NCBI GenBank assembly: GCA_964473865.1
Contig: CAYYQN010000007.1
Span: forward strand, 62,001-126,000
Length of the DNA stretch: 64,000 nt
Source of the DNA: CAIMUX01 sp964473865
Lineage (GTDB): Bacteria > Eisenbacteria > RBG-16-71-46 > CAIMUX01
Direction of reading: 5' to 3'
Positions 25,381 through 33,519 of this stretch are shown in pieces (position 1 is the first letter of the stretch; each line of letters opens with the position of its first letter). The position numbers were made by a program, and so were the translations under genes. Under the pieces are notes generated by a model, which was given only the letters and a program-made list of their open reading frames with translations, was not told the DNA's origin and did not search any database.

Positions 25381-26376
25381 TCATGCCCGCTGCCGGTGGC
25401 GAAGGCAGTCGTGCAGGTGGATCACCCCCTCGGGGCGGCCATCCGGATCCAGGACCACCAGCGAGGTGATCGGTCCGGCGGGATTCCCCTCCATGCGCGC
25501 CACGGCGGCCGCGACCAAGGCCTCCCGTTCGATCGTCCGCGGATGGCGCGTCATGACCTCACCGACGCGGAGCGGATCGATCCGCTCGTGCCCGTGAATC
25601 GCGCGCCGCAAATCGCCGTCCGTGAGCACCCCACAGAGCTTCCCGGAAGCATCCACGACCGTGGTCATCCCGAGCCGCTTCCCCATCATCTCGACAATGG
25701 CGTCACGCAGGGAGGCGTCGGCGCGCACGCAGGGCAGTTCGCTTCCCGAATGCATCAGGTCCTCCACCCGCAGCGTCACCATCCGCCCGATGAGTCCGCC
25801 CGGATGGAGCCACGCGAGGTCGGCCGGTTCGATCCCGCGCGCCGCGTAGACCAGGGTGACGAGAAGATTCCCCAGCGCCTCGAAGACGGTCACGCTCACG
25901 GTCGGCACCTCGGCCAGGGGCCCGCTCTCCACGAGCGGACCGGTGTCCAGGCTGACCCGGGCCGCCCGCGAGAGAGTGGAACCGCCGCGCGCCGTCGCCA
26001 CCACCAGCGGAATCTCCAGACGCTCGACCGTCGGCAGGAGCCGCAACAGCTCCTCGCTTTCCCCGCTCTTGGAGAGGAACAGCGCGACATCCGCGACGTC
26101 GAACAGACCCAGGTCGCCGTGCACCGCCTCGGTCGGATGCACAAAGAACGAGGGGGTGCCGGTGGAGCGGAGCGAAGCGGCGATCCGCTGCGCCACGATC
26201 CCGGACTTGCCGACCCCGCTGACGAGCACGCGGCCGCGGCACGCCAGGATGAGCTCCACCGCGGCGGACACGGCGCCGCCGTCCACGAGCGGGCGGAGCA
26301 TCCGAAGCCCGGCCTCCTCCGCGTCGAGCAAGCGGTGCGAGAAGTCGAGCCAGGCGGCGCGGGAAAGCGCGTTCAT
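25381..26376 (-). CDS. kdsD: Arabinose-5-phosphate isomerase (KDO pathway)
   Basis: Converts ribulose-5-P to arabinose-5-P, the first committed step to KDO. The 331-aa protein has an SIS domain (RVLVSGVGKSGIVAQRIAAS, SGESEELLRLLPTVERL) with conserved EAVHGDLGL, followed by two CBS domains at about 205-325 (VEDLMHSGSELPCV, VVDASGKLCGVLTDGDLRRA). ATG 26376 overlaps the kdsA stop as ATGA; the frame open upstream of it has no similarity. Adjacent kdsA, pyrG and kdsB supply the later steps. A kdsC phosphatase gene, usually the next one, is not here. Confidence 0.94.
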   Translation of the reverse strand: MNALSRAAWLDFSHRLLDAEEAGLRMLRPLVDGGAVSAAVELILACRGRVLVSGVGKSGIVAQRIAASLRSTGTPSFFVHPTEAVHGDLGLFDVADVALFLSKSGESEELLRLLPTVERLEIPLVVATARGGSTLSRAARVSLDTGPLVESGPLAEVPTVSVTVFEALGNLLVTLVYAARGIEPADLAWLHPGGLIGRMVTLRVEDLMHSGSELPCVRADASLRDAIVEMMGKRLGMTTVVDASGKLCGVLTDGDLRRAIHGHERIDPLRVGEVMTRHPRTIEREALVAAAVARMEGNPAGPITSLVVLDPDGRPEGVIHLHDCLRHRQRA

Positions 26377-27290
26377 CGCGTCTCTCCGTCGCGGGCGGCG
26401 GAGTCGGGGTCTGCTTCGTCCCACGCTCCCTGCGCCACCGGATCGGGCCGGTCGATCCAGCGGGCCTGGAGCCGTTTGCACTCCGACATCTCCTCGAGGA
26501 AGGCCGGCACGCCCGCGAGCGGGAGCTGGGTGGAGGCGTCGGAGAGCGCCCGCGGCGGGTCGGGATGGGTCTCGAGGAAGAGCCCGTCGGCGCCGGCGGC
26601 GATGGCGGCGCGCGCCAGGGTACGCGCGAACCGGCGATCGCCGCCCGTCCCCGGATGCTGCAGGGAGTGGGTGGCGTCGAACACCACCGTCGCCGGCAGC
26701 CGGCGCAGGAGCGCGAGCCCGCGCATGTCGACCACCAGATCGTGGTAGCCAAAGCTGGTGCCGCGCTCGGTCAGCCAGACCTCCCGATCGGGGGCGACGG
26801 CGCGGACCTTGTCCAGGATCCGGCCGCAGTCGTCCGGAGCCAGGAACTGCCCCTTCTTGATGTTGACCACCGGGCCGGCCCGCGCCGCGGCCTGGATCAG
26901 CGCCGTCTGTCGCGACAGGAACGCGGGGATCTGCAGCGCCGCACAGACCTCGGCCGCGGCCGCCACCTCGGTGGTTTCGTGGACGTCGGTCAGGACCGGC
27001 AGGCCGAGCTCATCCCGCACGCGCCGCAGCGCGGCGAGCCCGGCGGCGTCGCCCAGTCCGGAAAACGAGCCGAGGGCGCTCCGATTGGCCTTGCGGTACG
27101 AGGCCTTGAACACGAGGCGCACCCCCAGGCGGGAAGCCGCCTCGCGCAATGCGCCCGCGACCTCGAGGAGCATCCCCTCCCCCTCGATGATGCACGGGCC
27201 CGCGACGACGAGAAGCTCGTCCGGCGCGAGCCCGCGGCCCAGCACCCGCGCCTCCCGCCTCCGCAGCGCCCGCGCCGGATCGTCAGACAC
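26373..27290 (-). CDS. kdsA: 3-deoxy-D-manno-octulosonate-8-phosphate synthase
   Basis: Condenses PEP with arabinose-5-P to KDO-8-phosphate. The 305-aa TIM-barrel has VVAGPCIIEGEGMLLEVA, FKASYRKANRSALGSFSGLG, VLTDVHE, IPAFLSRQTALIQAA, VNIKKGQFLAPDD, GTSFGYHDLVVDMR and VVFDATHSLQHPG. VNIKKGQF followed by Ala-Pro rather than a Cys-containing segment suggests the metal-independent form; this is inference. GTG 27290 has a GGAGG site 8 bases upstream and overlaps the pyrG end by 8 bases. It lies between pyrG and kdsD. Confidence 0.95.
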   Translation of the reverse strand: MSDDPARALRRREARVLGRGLAPDELLVVAGPCIIEGEGMLLEVAGALREAASRLGVRLVFKASYRKANRSALGSFSGLGDAAGLAALRRVRDELGLPVLTDVHETTEVAAAAEVCAALQIPAFLSRQTALIQAAARAGPVVNIKKGQFLAPDDCGRILDKVRAVAPDREVWLTERGTSFGYHDLVVDMRGLALLRRLPATVVFDATHSLQHPGTGGDRRFARTLARAAIAAGADGLFLETHPDPPRALSDASTQLPLAGVPAFLEEMSECKRLQARWIDRPDPVAQGAWDEADPDSAARDGETR

Positions 27291-28920
27291 TGGTGCGCCT
27301 CCGAGCCAGGGCCCGGCGCGCCACGGCGGCGGCGACGAACTCCCGGAAGATCGGGTGGGGCCGTTGGGGCCGCGACCGCAGCTCCGGATGGAACTGCACG
27401 CCCACGAACCACGGGTGATCGGCCAGCTCGACCATCTCCACCAGGCCGTTCTGCGGGCAGATCCCGGAGAAGCGCAGGCCCCGCTCGCGCATCGACTCCA
27501 GGTAGTCGTTGTTGTACTCGAACCGGTGGCGGTGCCGCTCGCGGATCGTCTCCGTCCCGTAGATGGCCCGGGCTCGGCTTCCCTCCGCAAGCTGGCATTC
27601 GTAGGCGCCGAGGCGCATGGTCCCGCCCTTTGTGGTGTAAGCGAGCTGCTCCGGCATCAGGTAGATCACCGGATGGGGGGTCTCGGGATCGAACTCCGTG
27701 CTGTTGGCGCGCTCCAGGCCGCAGACGTTCCGCGCATACTCGATGACGGCGCAGTGCATGCCCAGGCAGATGCCGAAGAACGGAATCCCGCGGGTCCGGA
27801 CATACTCCACGGCGCGGATCATCCCTTCGATGCCGCGCTCGCCGAATCCGCCCGGCACCAGAACTCCGTCGACCCCCTCCAGGTACTGCGCCGGCGGGCT
27901 CTCCTCCAACTGCGACGATTCCACCCAATGGATCTCCACCTGCACCCCGTTGGCGGCGCCGGCGTGCACAAATGACTCCAGGATGCTCTTGTAGGCGTCG
28001 CGCAGATGGGTGTACTTCCCGCAGATGGCGATGCGGACCTGCCCGGGCGGGTCGAGAATGGCGCGCACCGTGCGCTCCCACGAGGCGAGGTCGAGCTCGC
28101 GGGGCGAGGCGAGGCCCAGAAGCTCGAGGATGATCGAGTCCAGTCCGCCCCGGTGGAGCATGAGCGGGCACTCGTAGATCGACCGGGCGTCCAGCGCCTC
28201 GATCACGCAGTTGGTCGGCACGTTGCAGAAGAGGGCAATCTTCGAACGCAGCTCCGCCGAGATCGGCACCTCGGACCGGCAGAGCAGGATGTCGGGCTGG
28301 ATCCCGATTTCCAGGAGCCCGCGCACGCTGTGCTGTGTCGGCTTGGTCTTCAGTTCCTGCGCCGCCCGAATGTAGGGCACCAGCGTCACGTGGATGAAGA
28401 GCGTGTTCTGCCGGCCGATGTCGAGGCGCATCTGGCGGATCGCTTCCAGGAACGGCAAGCCTTCGATATCCCCGACCGTTCCTCCGATCTCGATGATGTC
28501 GACGTCGGCCGAGGCGCGCTCGGCCGCCTTGCGCATGCGCCGCTTGATCTCGTCGGTGATGTGCGGGATGACCTGCACCGTCTTGCCCAGGTAGTCGCCG
28601 CGCCGTTCCCGCGACAGGATGGTGTCGTAGATCTGCCCGGCGGTGACGCTGTTCCCCCGGCCCAGGTCGAGGTCGGTGAATCGCTCGTAGTGGCCCAGGT
28701 CGAGGTCGGTCTCCGCGCCGTCGTCCGTGACGAAGACCTCTCCATGCTGGTACGGGCTCATCGTCCCCGGATCGACATTGAGGTACGGGTCGAACTTCTG
28801 CAGGGTGACGCGCAGACCCCGCTCCTTGAGGAGAAGTCCGATCGAGGCCGCGGAGATCCCCTTTCCCAGCGACGAGACGACTCCCCCGGTGACGAAGATG
28901 TAGCGGTGCTGCCCGTCCAT
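27283..28920 (-). CDS. pyrG: CTP synthase
   Basis: Makes CTP from UTP with glutamine nitrogen. From ATG 28920 the protein is 545 aa, the usual length. The synthetase domain has YIFVTGGVVSSLGKGISAAS, YLNVDPGTMSPYQHGEVFV, DDGAETDLDLGHYERF and GGTVGDIEGLPFLEAIRQ. The glutamine amidotransferase domain has VPGGFGERG, FFGICLGMHCAVIEYARN (nucleophile Cys) and the His-x-Glu pair in VGVQFHPELRSRP. The ATG has two SD-like GGGAGG runs upstream, 19 bases from the kdsB stop. CTP is a KdsB substrate, matching its place among KDO genes. Confidence 0.98.
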   Translation of the reverse strand: MDGQHRYIFVTGGVVSSLGKGISAASIGLLLKERGLRVTLQKFDPYLNVDPGTMSPYQHGEVFVTDDGAETDLDLGHYERFTDLDLGRGNSVTAGQIYDTILSRERRGDYLGKTVQVIPHITDEIKRRMRKAAERASADVDIIEIGGTVGDIEGLPFLEAIRQMRLDIGRQNTLFIHVTLVPYIRAAQELKTKPTQHSVRGLLEIGIQPDILLCRSEVPISAELRSKIALFCNVPTNCVIEALDARSIYECPLMLHRGGLDSIILELLGLASPRELDLASWERTVRAILDPPGQVRIAICGKYTHLRDAYKSILESFVHAGAANGVQVEIHWVESSQLEESPPAQYLEGVDGVLVPGGFGERGIEGMIRAVEYVRTRGIPFFGICLGMHCAVIEYARNVCGLERANSTEFDPETPHPVIYLMPEQLAYTTKGGTMRLGAYECQLAEGSRARAIYGTETIRERHRHRFEYNNDYLESMRERGLRFSGICPQNGLVEMVELADHPWFVGVQFHPELRSRPQRPHPIFREFVAAAVARRALARRRTSV

Positions 28921-28939
28921 GCGACCTCCCTGCCTCCCC

Positions 28940-29785
28940 TCAGTCCATCGCGTCAAGCCCGGCGCGCTCCATCGCCGCGGGCGTGGGGTACTTGCGGAGC
29001 AGACGCGCGACATCGTCGGGCGTGTCGATCCCCGCATCCGGCCAGGCGCCCACCAGGACCCGGATCAGAAGGCCGTGCTCCAGCGCCCGCAGCTGCTCCA
29101 GCGCTTCCCGGCGTTCGAGCCTGCCCGGCGGCAGCGTCAGAAACGCCGACAGCAGCCGGCGCGGATACCCGTACACCCCCACGTGGCGCAACGGTACCAC
29201 GGAATCGGCGCCCGCGGGGCCGGAGCCGGCTCGCGGCTCGGGGCGCGCCGGCGAGGGTCCCGGCGAGCCGACCGCCGCGCGCAGCGGAGCGGCGTCCGCC
29301 GTCGACGCGTGCGGAATGGGTGATCGCGAGAAGTAGAGGGCCCGTCCATCGGCTCCGAGGACGACCTTCACCGCCGACGGACGGAGGAATTCCTCCGGGT
29401 CCGAGATCGGATCGGCCAGGGTCCAGATGGCGTCGGGCCGCTCGCGCATCGCTTCGAGAAGCCGCTCCACGGCCCGCGGCGCGAAGAGCGGCTCGTCGGC
29501 CTGGAGGTTCAACACGAAGTCGGGCGCGGGGTCGAGCGAGCGCCAGACTTCGCCCACGCGATCGGATCCGCTGGTATGGGTGGGAGAGGTCAGTCGCACC
29601 GTGGCCCCGGCCCGGCGCGCTTCGTCGGCGATCCGCTCGTCGTCAGCGGCGACAATCAAGGCATCCAGCCCGCGCACACACCGCGCCCGCGTCAGGGTGC
29701 GGGCCAGGACCGAGCTGCCGTGCAGGGGATGGAGGAGCTTCCCGGGGAACCGGGTCGAGCCGAAACGCGCGGGGATGATCGCCAC
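28940..29785 (-). CDS. kdsB: CMP-KDO synthetase
   Basis: Activates KDO with CTP. The 281-aa protein starts at GTG 29785 with AIIPARFGSTRFPGKLL (nucleotidyltransferase P-loop-like motif), then VAADDERIADEARRAGA, TSPTHTSGSDRVGEV, VLNLQADEPLFAPRAVE, ALYFSRSPIPHAS, LRHVGVYGYPRRLL, and the C-terminal EQLRALEHGLLIRVL. About 35 extra Pro/Ala/Gly residues (around 185-220) interrupt the usual FSRSPIP...HVGVY segment. The 159-base gap 29786-29944 to rpmA holds no gene. Confidence 0.94.
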   Translation of the reverse strand: MAIIPARFGSTRFPGKLLHPLHGSSVLARTLTRARCVRGLDALIVAADDERIADEARRAGATVRLTSPTHTSGSDRVGEVWRSLDPAPDFVLNLQADEPLFAPRAVERLLEAMRERPDAIWTLADPISDPEEFLRPSAVKVVLGADGRALYFSRSPIPHASTADAAPLRAAVGSPGPSPARPEPRAGSGPAGADSVVPLRHVGVYGYPRRLLSAFLTLPPGRLERREALEQLRALEHGLLIRVLVGAWPDAGIDTPDDVARLLRKYPTPAAMERAGLDAMD

Positions 29786-29944
29786 CGCGCTCTTCGCCGC
29801 CCGCTCGATGCCACCCCTCCTGCGACCGGAACCGGCCGCGACGATGCCGCCAAGCTGCCGTAAGACGCCGGGAACAGAATGGACGCTGCCGGGCCGGGTT
29901 GTCCAGCACTCGGCGGCGCGGCCGCTACCGAACCGGACCGCGGG

Positions 29945-30226
29945 CTACGAAGCGGCCGCGGTCGTTTCTTCCGCGATCGGGGTGACCGAGATCGTCTTCC
30001 GATCCCGTCGGGTCTGCCGGTAGACCACGTGGCCGGTCACTTTCGCAAACAGAGTGTCGTCCTTCCCCTTGCCGACATTCAGCCCCGGATGGAACACGGT
30101 CCCGCGCTGCCGGACGAGGATGGAACCGGCGGGAACGAGCTCACCGCCGTACGCCTTGACCCCAAGCCGCTGGGAATTCGAGTCCCGTCCGTTGCGCGAG
30201 CTGCCCACGCCCTTCTTGTGCGCCAT
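29945..30226 (-). CDS. rpmA: 50S ribosomal protein L27
   Basis: 93-aa ribosomal protein of the large subunit; its N-terminal tail reaches the peptidyl-transferase centre. The sequence MAHKKGVGSSRNGRDSNSQR is the typical start without a cleavable leader, then LGVKAYGGELVPAGSILVRQRGTVFHPG and VGKGKDDTLFAKVTGHV. A Thr/Ala-rich tail of about ten residues is extra. It lies downstream of rplU across a 144-base spacer that contains a tandem repeat and a strong stem-loop. Confidence 0.98.
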   Translation of the reverse strand: MAHKKGVGSSRNGRDSNSQRLGVKAYGGELVPAGSILVRQRGTVFHPGLNVGKGKDDTLFAKVTGHVVYRQTRRDRKTISVTPIAEETTAAAS

Positions 30227-30277
30227 ATCGTTGGTTCTCCTATTCCCAGTCTCGGACCAGACGGATCAACAACCGTG

Positions 30278-30331
30278 GATCTCTACAGAAGCAGATCTCT
30301 TCAGGAGTCGAGCTCTTCAGAAGCAGATCTC
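30278..30331 (-). repeat. 16-base imperfect tandem repeat in the L21-L27 spacer
   Basis: Read on the plus strand, three successive 16-base units start at 30278, 30294 and 30310 and a 6-base partial copy follows. Units 1 and 3 share GA(T/G)CTCT(A/T)CAGAAGCA; unit 2 is GATCTCTTCAGGAGTC. The stretch is richer in A+T than the surroundings and lies in the rplU-rpmA transcript. Confidence 0.8.
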
Positions 30332-30334
30332 ATC

Positions 30335-30364
30335 CCGGGCGCTTCCCGTCGGGACGGCGCCCGG
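30335..30364 (-). other. Stem-loop directly after rplU
   Basis: CCGGGCGC (30335-30342) pairs with GCGCCCGG (30357-30364); an inner TCCC/GGGA pair closes a 3-base loop. It begins 6 bases past the rplU stop on the minus strand. No U-run follows, so it may be an RNA-processing or partial termination signal balancing L21 and L27 output. Confidence 0.5.
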
Positions 30365-30370
30365 ACGGAA

Positions 30371-30682
30371 TCAGGACTGTATCGTGCGAACGAGGACCTC
30401 CGTGAAATCCTGCCGGTGTCCGTTGCGCTTCCGGTAGCCCTTCCGACGCTTGTACTTCCCGACGATGATCTTCTTCCCGCGGCCGTGGCGCACCACCTCT
30501 ACCTCGACCTTGGCTCCGGCCACCGTCGGCGCGCCAACCTTGACCGTCTCGCCGTCCCGGACCATGAGCACGCGGTCAAAGACCAGCTTGCTGCCCGGTT
30601 CGAGTTCAGTCAGCGGGATCTTCACCCGCTCGTCGGGGGCCACGCGGTACTGAAACCCCATGCACTGCACGATTGCGAACAC
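30371..30682 (-). CDS. rplU: 50S ribosomal protein L21
   Basis: 103-aa large-subunit protein binding 23S rRNA. Start chosen as GTG 30682, which has a GGAGGAG site 4 bases before it and gives MFAIVQCMGFQYRVAPDERV; the frame is open further upstream without similarity. Other L21 features are LEPGSKLVFDRVLMV, GAPTVAGAKVEVEVV and the basic VGKYKRRKGYRKRNGHRQ. The usual GGKQYRV near the N-terminus is MGFQYRV here. The 30683-31003 gap upstream holds its promoter and a hairpin behind rng. Confidence 0.95.
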   Translation of the reverse strand: MFAIVQCMGFQYRVAPDERVKIPLTELEPGSKLVFDRVLMVRDGETVKVGAPTVAGAKVEVEVVRHGRGKKIIVGKYKRRKGYRKRNGHRQDFTEVLVRTIQS

Positions 30683-30730
30683 AATACTCCTCCCCTCGGC
30701 GGTCATCCCGTCGAGAACCGTAAAGAACGC

Positions 30731-30760
30731 AGTGTAGTTGGGGGAAGGGACAGGAGTCAA
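30731..30760 (-). promoter_or_regulatory. Probable sigma-70 promoter for rplU-rpmA
   Basis: On the minus strand TTGACT (30760-30755) and TACACT (30736-30731) are 18 bases apart, about 50 bases before the rplU start. TTGACT matches five of six -35 positions and TACACT four of six -10 positions, the best pair in this 321-base gene-free stretch (30683-31003). Confidence 0.55.
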
Positions 30761-30902
30761 CGGAGGAATTGCGGGGGCGATCCGTCGCGGTCGTCGCTCG
30801 TCGGCCCGCGCCGGGTGGCCGCAGTGGAACCCATTGAGATACAATAGGATCGCTGTCGGTGGACGAGGCCCTTCCGCCAGACGAGGTCTGCCTGACCGAC
30901 GA

Positions 30903-30922
30903 TTGCCCGGCCGCCCGGGCAA
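30903..30922 (-). terminator. Possible terminator hairpin downstream of rng
   Basis: TTGCCCGG (30903-30910) and CCGGGCAA (30915-30922) form a perfect 8-base stem with a 4-base loop, about 80 bases past the rng stop on the minus strand. No clear U-tract follows, so it could be Rho-assisted or a processing site. Confidence 0.4.
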
Positions 30923-31003
30923 CCCACCAGACCGGCCCGCATCGTCTGAATCACACTCCGCCCAAGCAGTTGCCGAGGCGCGTCACTACCTCTCGGTCCC
31001 CGC

Positions 31004-32533
31004 CTACGCCATGAACTCCGCCGTCACGTCCTTCTGCATCCGCGGAAACACCAGCCGGATGTCGTCCCGGCGCAGGCGCGGGTCCTCCCGCACGTCGATC
31101 CGCAAGTCGAGCTGCTTCTCCAGCTCCTCGAACCGCTCCGACCGATGGTCGAAGAGGTACGTGGCCGAATCCGGGTGCAGGCGCAGCTGAATCGACTTCT
31201 CCTTCGAATGCGCCGCCACCCGGCGCAGGAACCGCTCGATCCGCATCATCACGGAGTTCTGGGACAGCACCTTCCCCGCGCCCCCGCAGGTGGGGCAGTC
31301 CTCGCTGAACAGGTGGACCAGGCTCGGGCGTTCCCGCTGCCGGGTCATCTCCACCAGCCCGAGCTCGCTGATCGAGTAGACCTTGGTGCGGGACCGGTCG
31401 CGACGGACCTCCGCCCGCAGGAGGTCGGCCACTTGCTTGCGCGAGCTCTCCTGCTCCATGTCGATGAAGTCGATGACGATGATCCCGCCAAGGTCCCGCA
31501 GGCGAAGCTGCCGGGCAATCTCTTCCGCCGCCTCCAGGTTCGTCTTCAGGATGGTGTCTTCCTGGCTCCGCTTTCCGGTGAAGCGGCCCGTGTTCACATC
31601 GATCGATACGAGCGCCTCCGTGCTGTCGATGACGATGTAGCCGCCCTTCTTCAGCCACACCTTCCGCTCCAGCGACTTCTCGATCTCCGCCTCGATCCCG
31701 TACTCGTCGAAGATCGGCCCGTCGCCCTTGTAGAGCTTGATTCGGCTCCGCAGCTCCGGCGAGAACGCCTTGAGGTAGTCGAGAACCTGCTTGTAGACCT
31801 CCTTGGAATCGATGACCAGGCGATCGATGTCCTCGGTGAAGAGGTCGCGGATCAGGCCGGTGGTGAGTTCCATCTCGCGATGGATGAGGGCGGGGGCCTC
31901 CATCTCGGCGGCTCGGTCCTCGATCTCCTTCCACAGGTCGACCAGGTACTTCACGTCGGAGGCCAGCTCCGCGCGCGTGCGCCCCTCGGCCGCGGTCCGA
32001 CAGATCAGGCCGGCGTGGCTGGGACGCAGTTCCTGCAGGATTGCCTTCAGGCGCTGCCGCTCCTCCCGATCGGTGACCTTGCGGGACACTCCGATGTGAT
32101 TCAGACCCGGCATGAGCACCAGGTAGCGCCCGGGCAGGCTGAGCCGGCCGGACACCTTCGGTCCCTTCGTCCCGATCGGCTCCTTGATCACCTGCACCAG
32201 GACCTCCTGGCCCTTCTGCAGATAGTGGTCGATGCTGTGTTCCTCGCGGGGGCGGTCCCGGCCTTCCGAAACGTCGTCGATGTCGAACATCTCGAAGTCG
32301 AGCATCGTTTCCAGCATGTCAGAGCTGTGCAGAAACGCGGTCTTGGGCATGCCGATTTCGAGAAAGGCCGCCTGGATCCCGGGCAGGACCGCGTTCACCC
32401 GCCCTTTGTAGATGTCGCCGACGACCCGGCGGTCGTCCGCCCGTTCGACAAATAGCTCGACGAGCCGCGCGTCTTCCAGGACCGCGACACGCGTCTCGTG
32501 CGGGTCAGCGTTGATTACGATTTCGCGGAACAT
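31004..32533 (-). CDS. rng: Ribonuclease G (RNase E/G family)
   Basis: Endoribonuclease for 16S rRNA 5' maturation and mRNA decay. The 509-aa protein has MFREIVINADPHETRVAVLE, an S1-like domain (VGDIYKGRVNAVLPGIQAAF) and the catalytic DNase-I-like part. The metal-binding aspartates are in ALVSIDVNTGRFTGKRSQED and GGIIVIDFIDM. The Zn-link is CPTCGGAGKV, the usual CPxCxGxG form. It lacks the long scaffold tail of RNase E. rng next to rplU-rpmA is a frequent arrangement. Its 5' end overlaps the comF 3' end by 19 bases. Confidence 0.95.
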   Translation of the reverse strand: MFREIVINADPHETRVAVLEDARLVELFVERADDRRVVGDIYKGRVNAVLPGIQAAFLEIGMPKTAFLHSSDMLETMLDFEMFDIDDVSEGRDRPREEHSIDHYLQKGQEVLVQVIKEPIGTKGPKVSGRLSLPGRYLVLMPGLNHIGVSRKVTDREERQRLKAILQELRPSHAGLICRTAAEGRTRAELASDVKYLVDLWKEIEDRAAEMEAPALIHREMELTTGLIRDLFTEDIDRLVIDSKEVYKQVLDYLKAFSPELRSRIKLYKGDGPIFDEYGIEAEIEKSLERKVWLKKGGYIVIDSTEALVSIDVNTGRFTGKRSQEDTILKTNLEAAEEIARQLRLRDLGGIIVIDFIDMEQESSRKQVADLLRAEVRRDRSRTKVYSISELGLVEMTRQRERPSLVHLFSEDCPTCGGAGKVLSQNSVMMRIERFLRRVAAHSKEKSIQLRLHPDSATYLFDHRSERFEELEKQLDLRIDVREDPRLRRDDIRLVFPRMQKDVTAEFMA

Positions 32534-33513
32534 CCCTCTTCCCCGGGGCCACCTTCGGGTCGGCCGCCATCCAATCTTCCCGGACGTCGCGTGCGTGCGA
32601 GGGCGAGCGCCCCAACCGGCGTCACTCCGGCCGCGCGAAGGGCTTCCATCGCGGCTCGCAGGGTCGCGCCGGTCGTCACCACGTCATCCACCAATACCAC
32701 ACGAGAGCCTGCGAGCCGGTCGGCTCCGGGACCGGCCGCGAACGCCCCCGCCACCTCCTCGCGGCGCCGCCACGCCGACAAGCCGCGGAGCGGACGCCGA
32801 AAACGCCGTCGTTCCAGCCCGTCCGGCACGAAACTCCAGCTCGTGCCCTCCGTCAGAGCCCTGGCAAGTGCCTCCGCAGGGTTGAAGCCCCGTTCGCGCC
32901 GCCGGACCGACGCCATCGGCACGGGAACCAGCGTCACCCGCTCGCCAGATGCAATCCCGAGGCTCTTCGCCGCGCGTCCGGCCAATCGCCGCATGGGCGG
33001 CAGAACCACGCCCGCCACGCCGGGAGACGGGTCCGCCTTGTAGGCCCGAGTCGCCTTCCCCCACGCCCCCTCCAGCGGGCCCGCCGCGATCACCGGAAAG
33101 GGAGCGCGGTCGCCGTCTCGAACCCAGACCCGGGGAGGTCGCCGCAACGCCTGCGCCGCGTCCCGGCCGCACGCCCGACAGAAGGCCGGCCCCCGCCGCA
33201 GCCGGACATGGCAGGCCGGACACTGCGGAGGCACCAGAAGGACCCTTCCCGCCAGGATCCCTCTTCGCCACGCCATTTCTGGCCAAGCCGATCCTCGCCC
33301 TGCCTCTCCTCGCGCCGCCGATCCGGGCCCGGCCGGGACTCGTCCCGTCCGTGCTCGTCCGGCCCGATCCGGGCGGGCCGGTCTCCACCGACTCCACCGA
33401 CTCCGCCCGCGCCGAGCGACTTCCCGGCGGACGAATCTCCACCAGGCGCGCAGGCGGCGGACGCCGATCCCGGCGCGCCGCTCACCCCGCACCCGGCCCG
33501 TGCGGCAGATCAT
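32515..33513 (-). CDS. comF: ComF-family phosphoribosyltransferase-like protein
   Basis: Up to 332 aa. A zinc-ribbon-like segment CPACHVRLRRGPAFCRACG (residues ~97-115) is followed by a PRTase fold: KADPSPGVAGVVLPPMRRLA, VTLVPVPMASVRRRERGFNPAE and the PRPP-binding loop VVLVDDVVTTGATLRAAME. This is the ComF/GntX family, linked to DNA uptake in some bacteria, though here nothing else of a competence system is seen. The start is uncertain: ATG 33513 adds ~79 Arg/Gly/Ala-rich residues of no known fold, while ATG 33276 begins just before the zinc motif. The 33277-33513 stretch holds small repeats such as TCCACCGAC in tandem. Confidence 0.82.
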   Translation of the reverse strand: MICRTGRVRGERRAGIGVRRLRAWWRFVRREVARRGRSRWSRWRPARPDRAGRARTGRVPAGPGSAARGEAGRGSAWPEMAWRRGILAGRVLLVPPQCPACHVRLRRGPAFCRACGRDAAQALRRPPRVWVRDGDRAPFPVIAAGPLEGAWGKATRAYKADPSPGVAGVVLPPMRRLAGRAAKSLGIASGERVTLVPVPMASVRRRERGFNPAEALARALTEGTSWSFVPDGLERRRFRRPLRGLSAWRRREEVAGAFAAGPGADRLAGSRVVLVDDVVTTGATLRAAMEALRAAGVTPVGALALARTRRPGRLDGGRPEGGPGEEGCSAKS

Positions 33514-33519
33514 GCCGGT

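Noticed and set aside
29786..29944. Small gene between rpmA and kdsB
   Set aside because: No frame with a start, ribosome-binding site and plausible composition.
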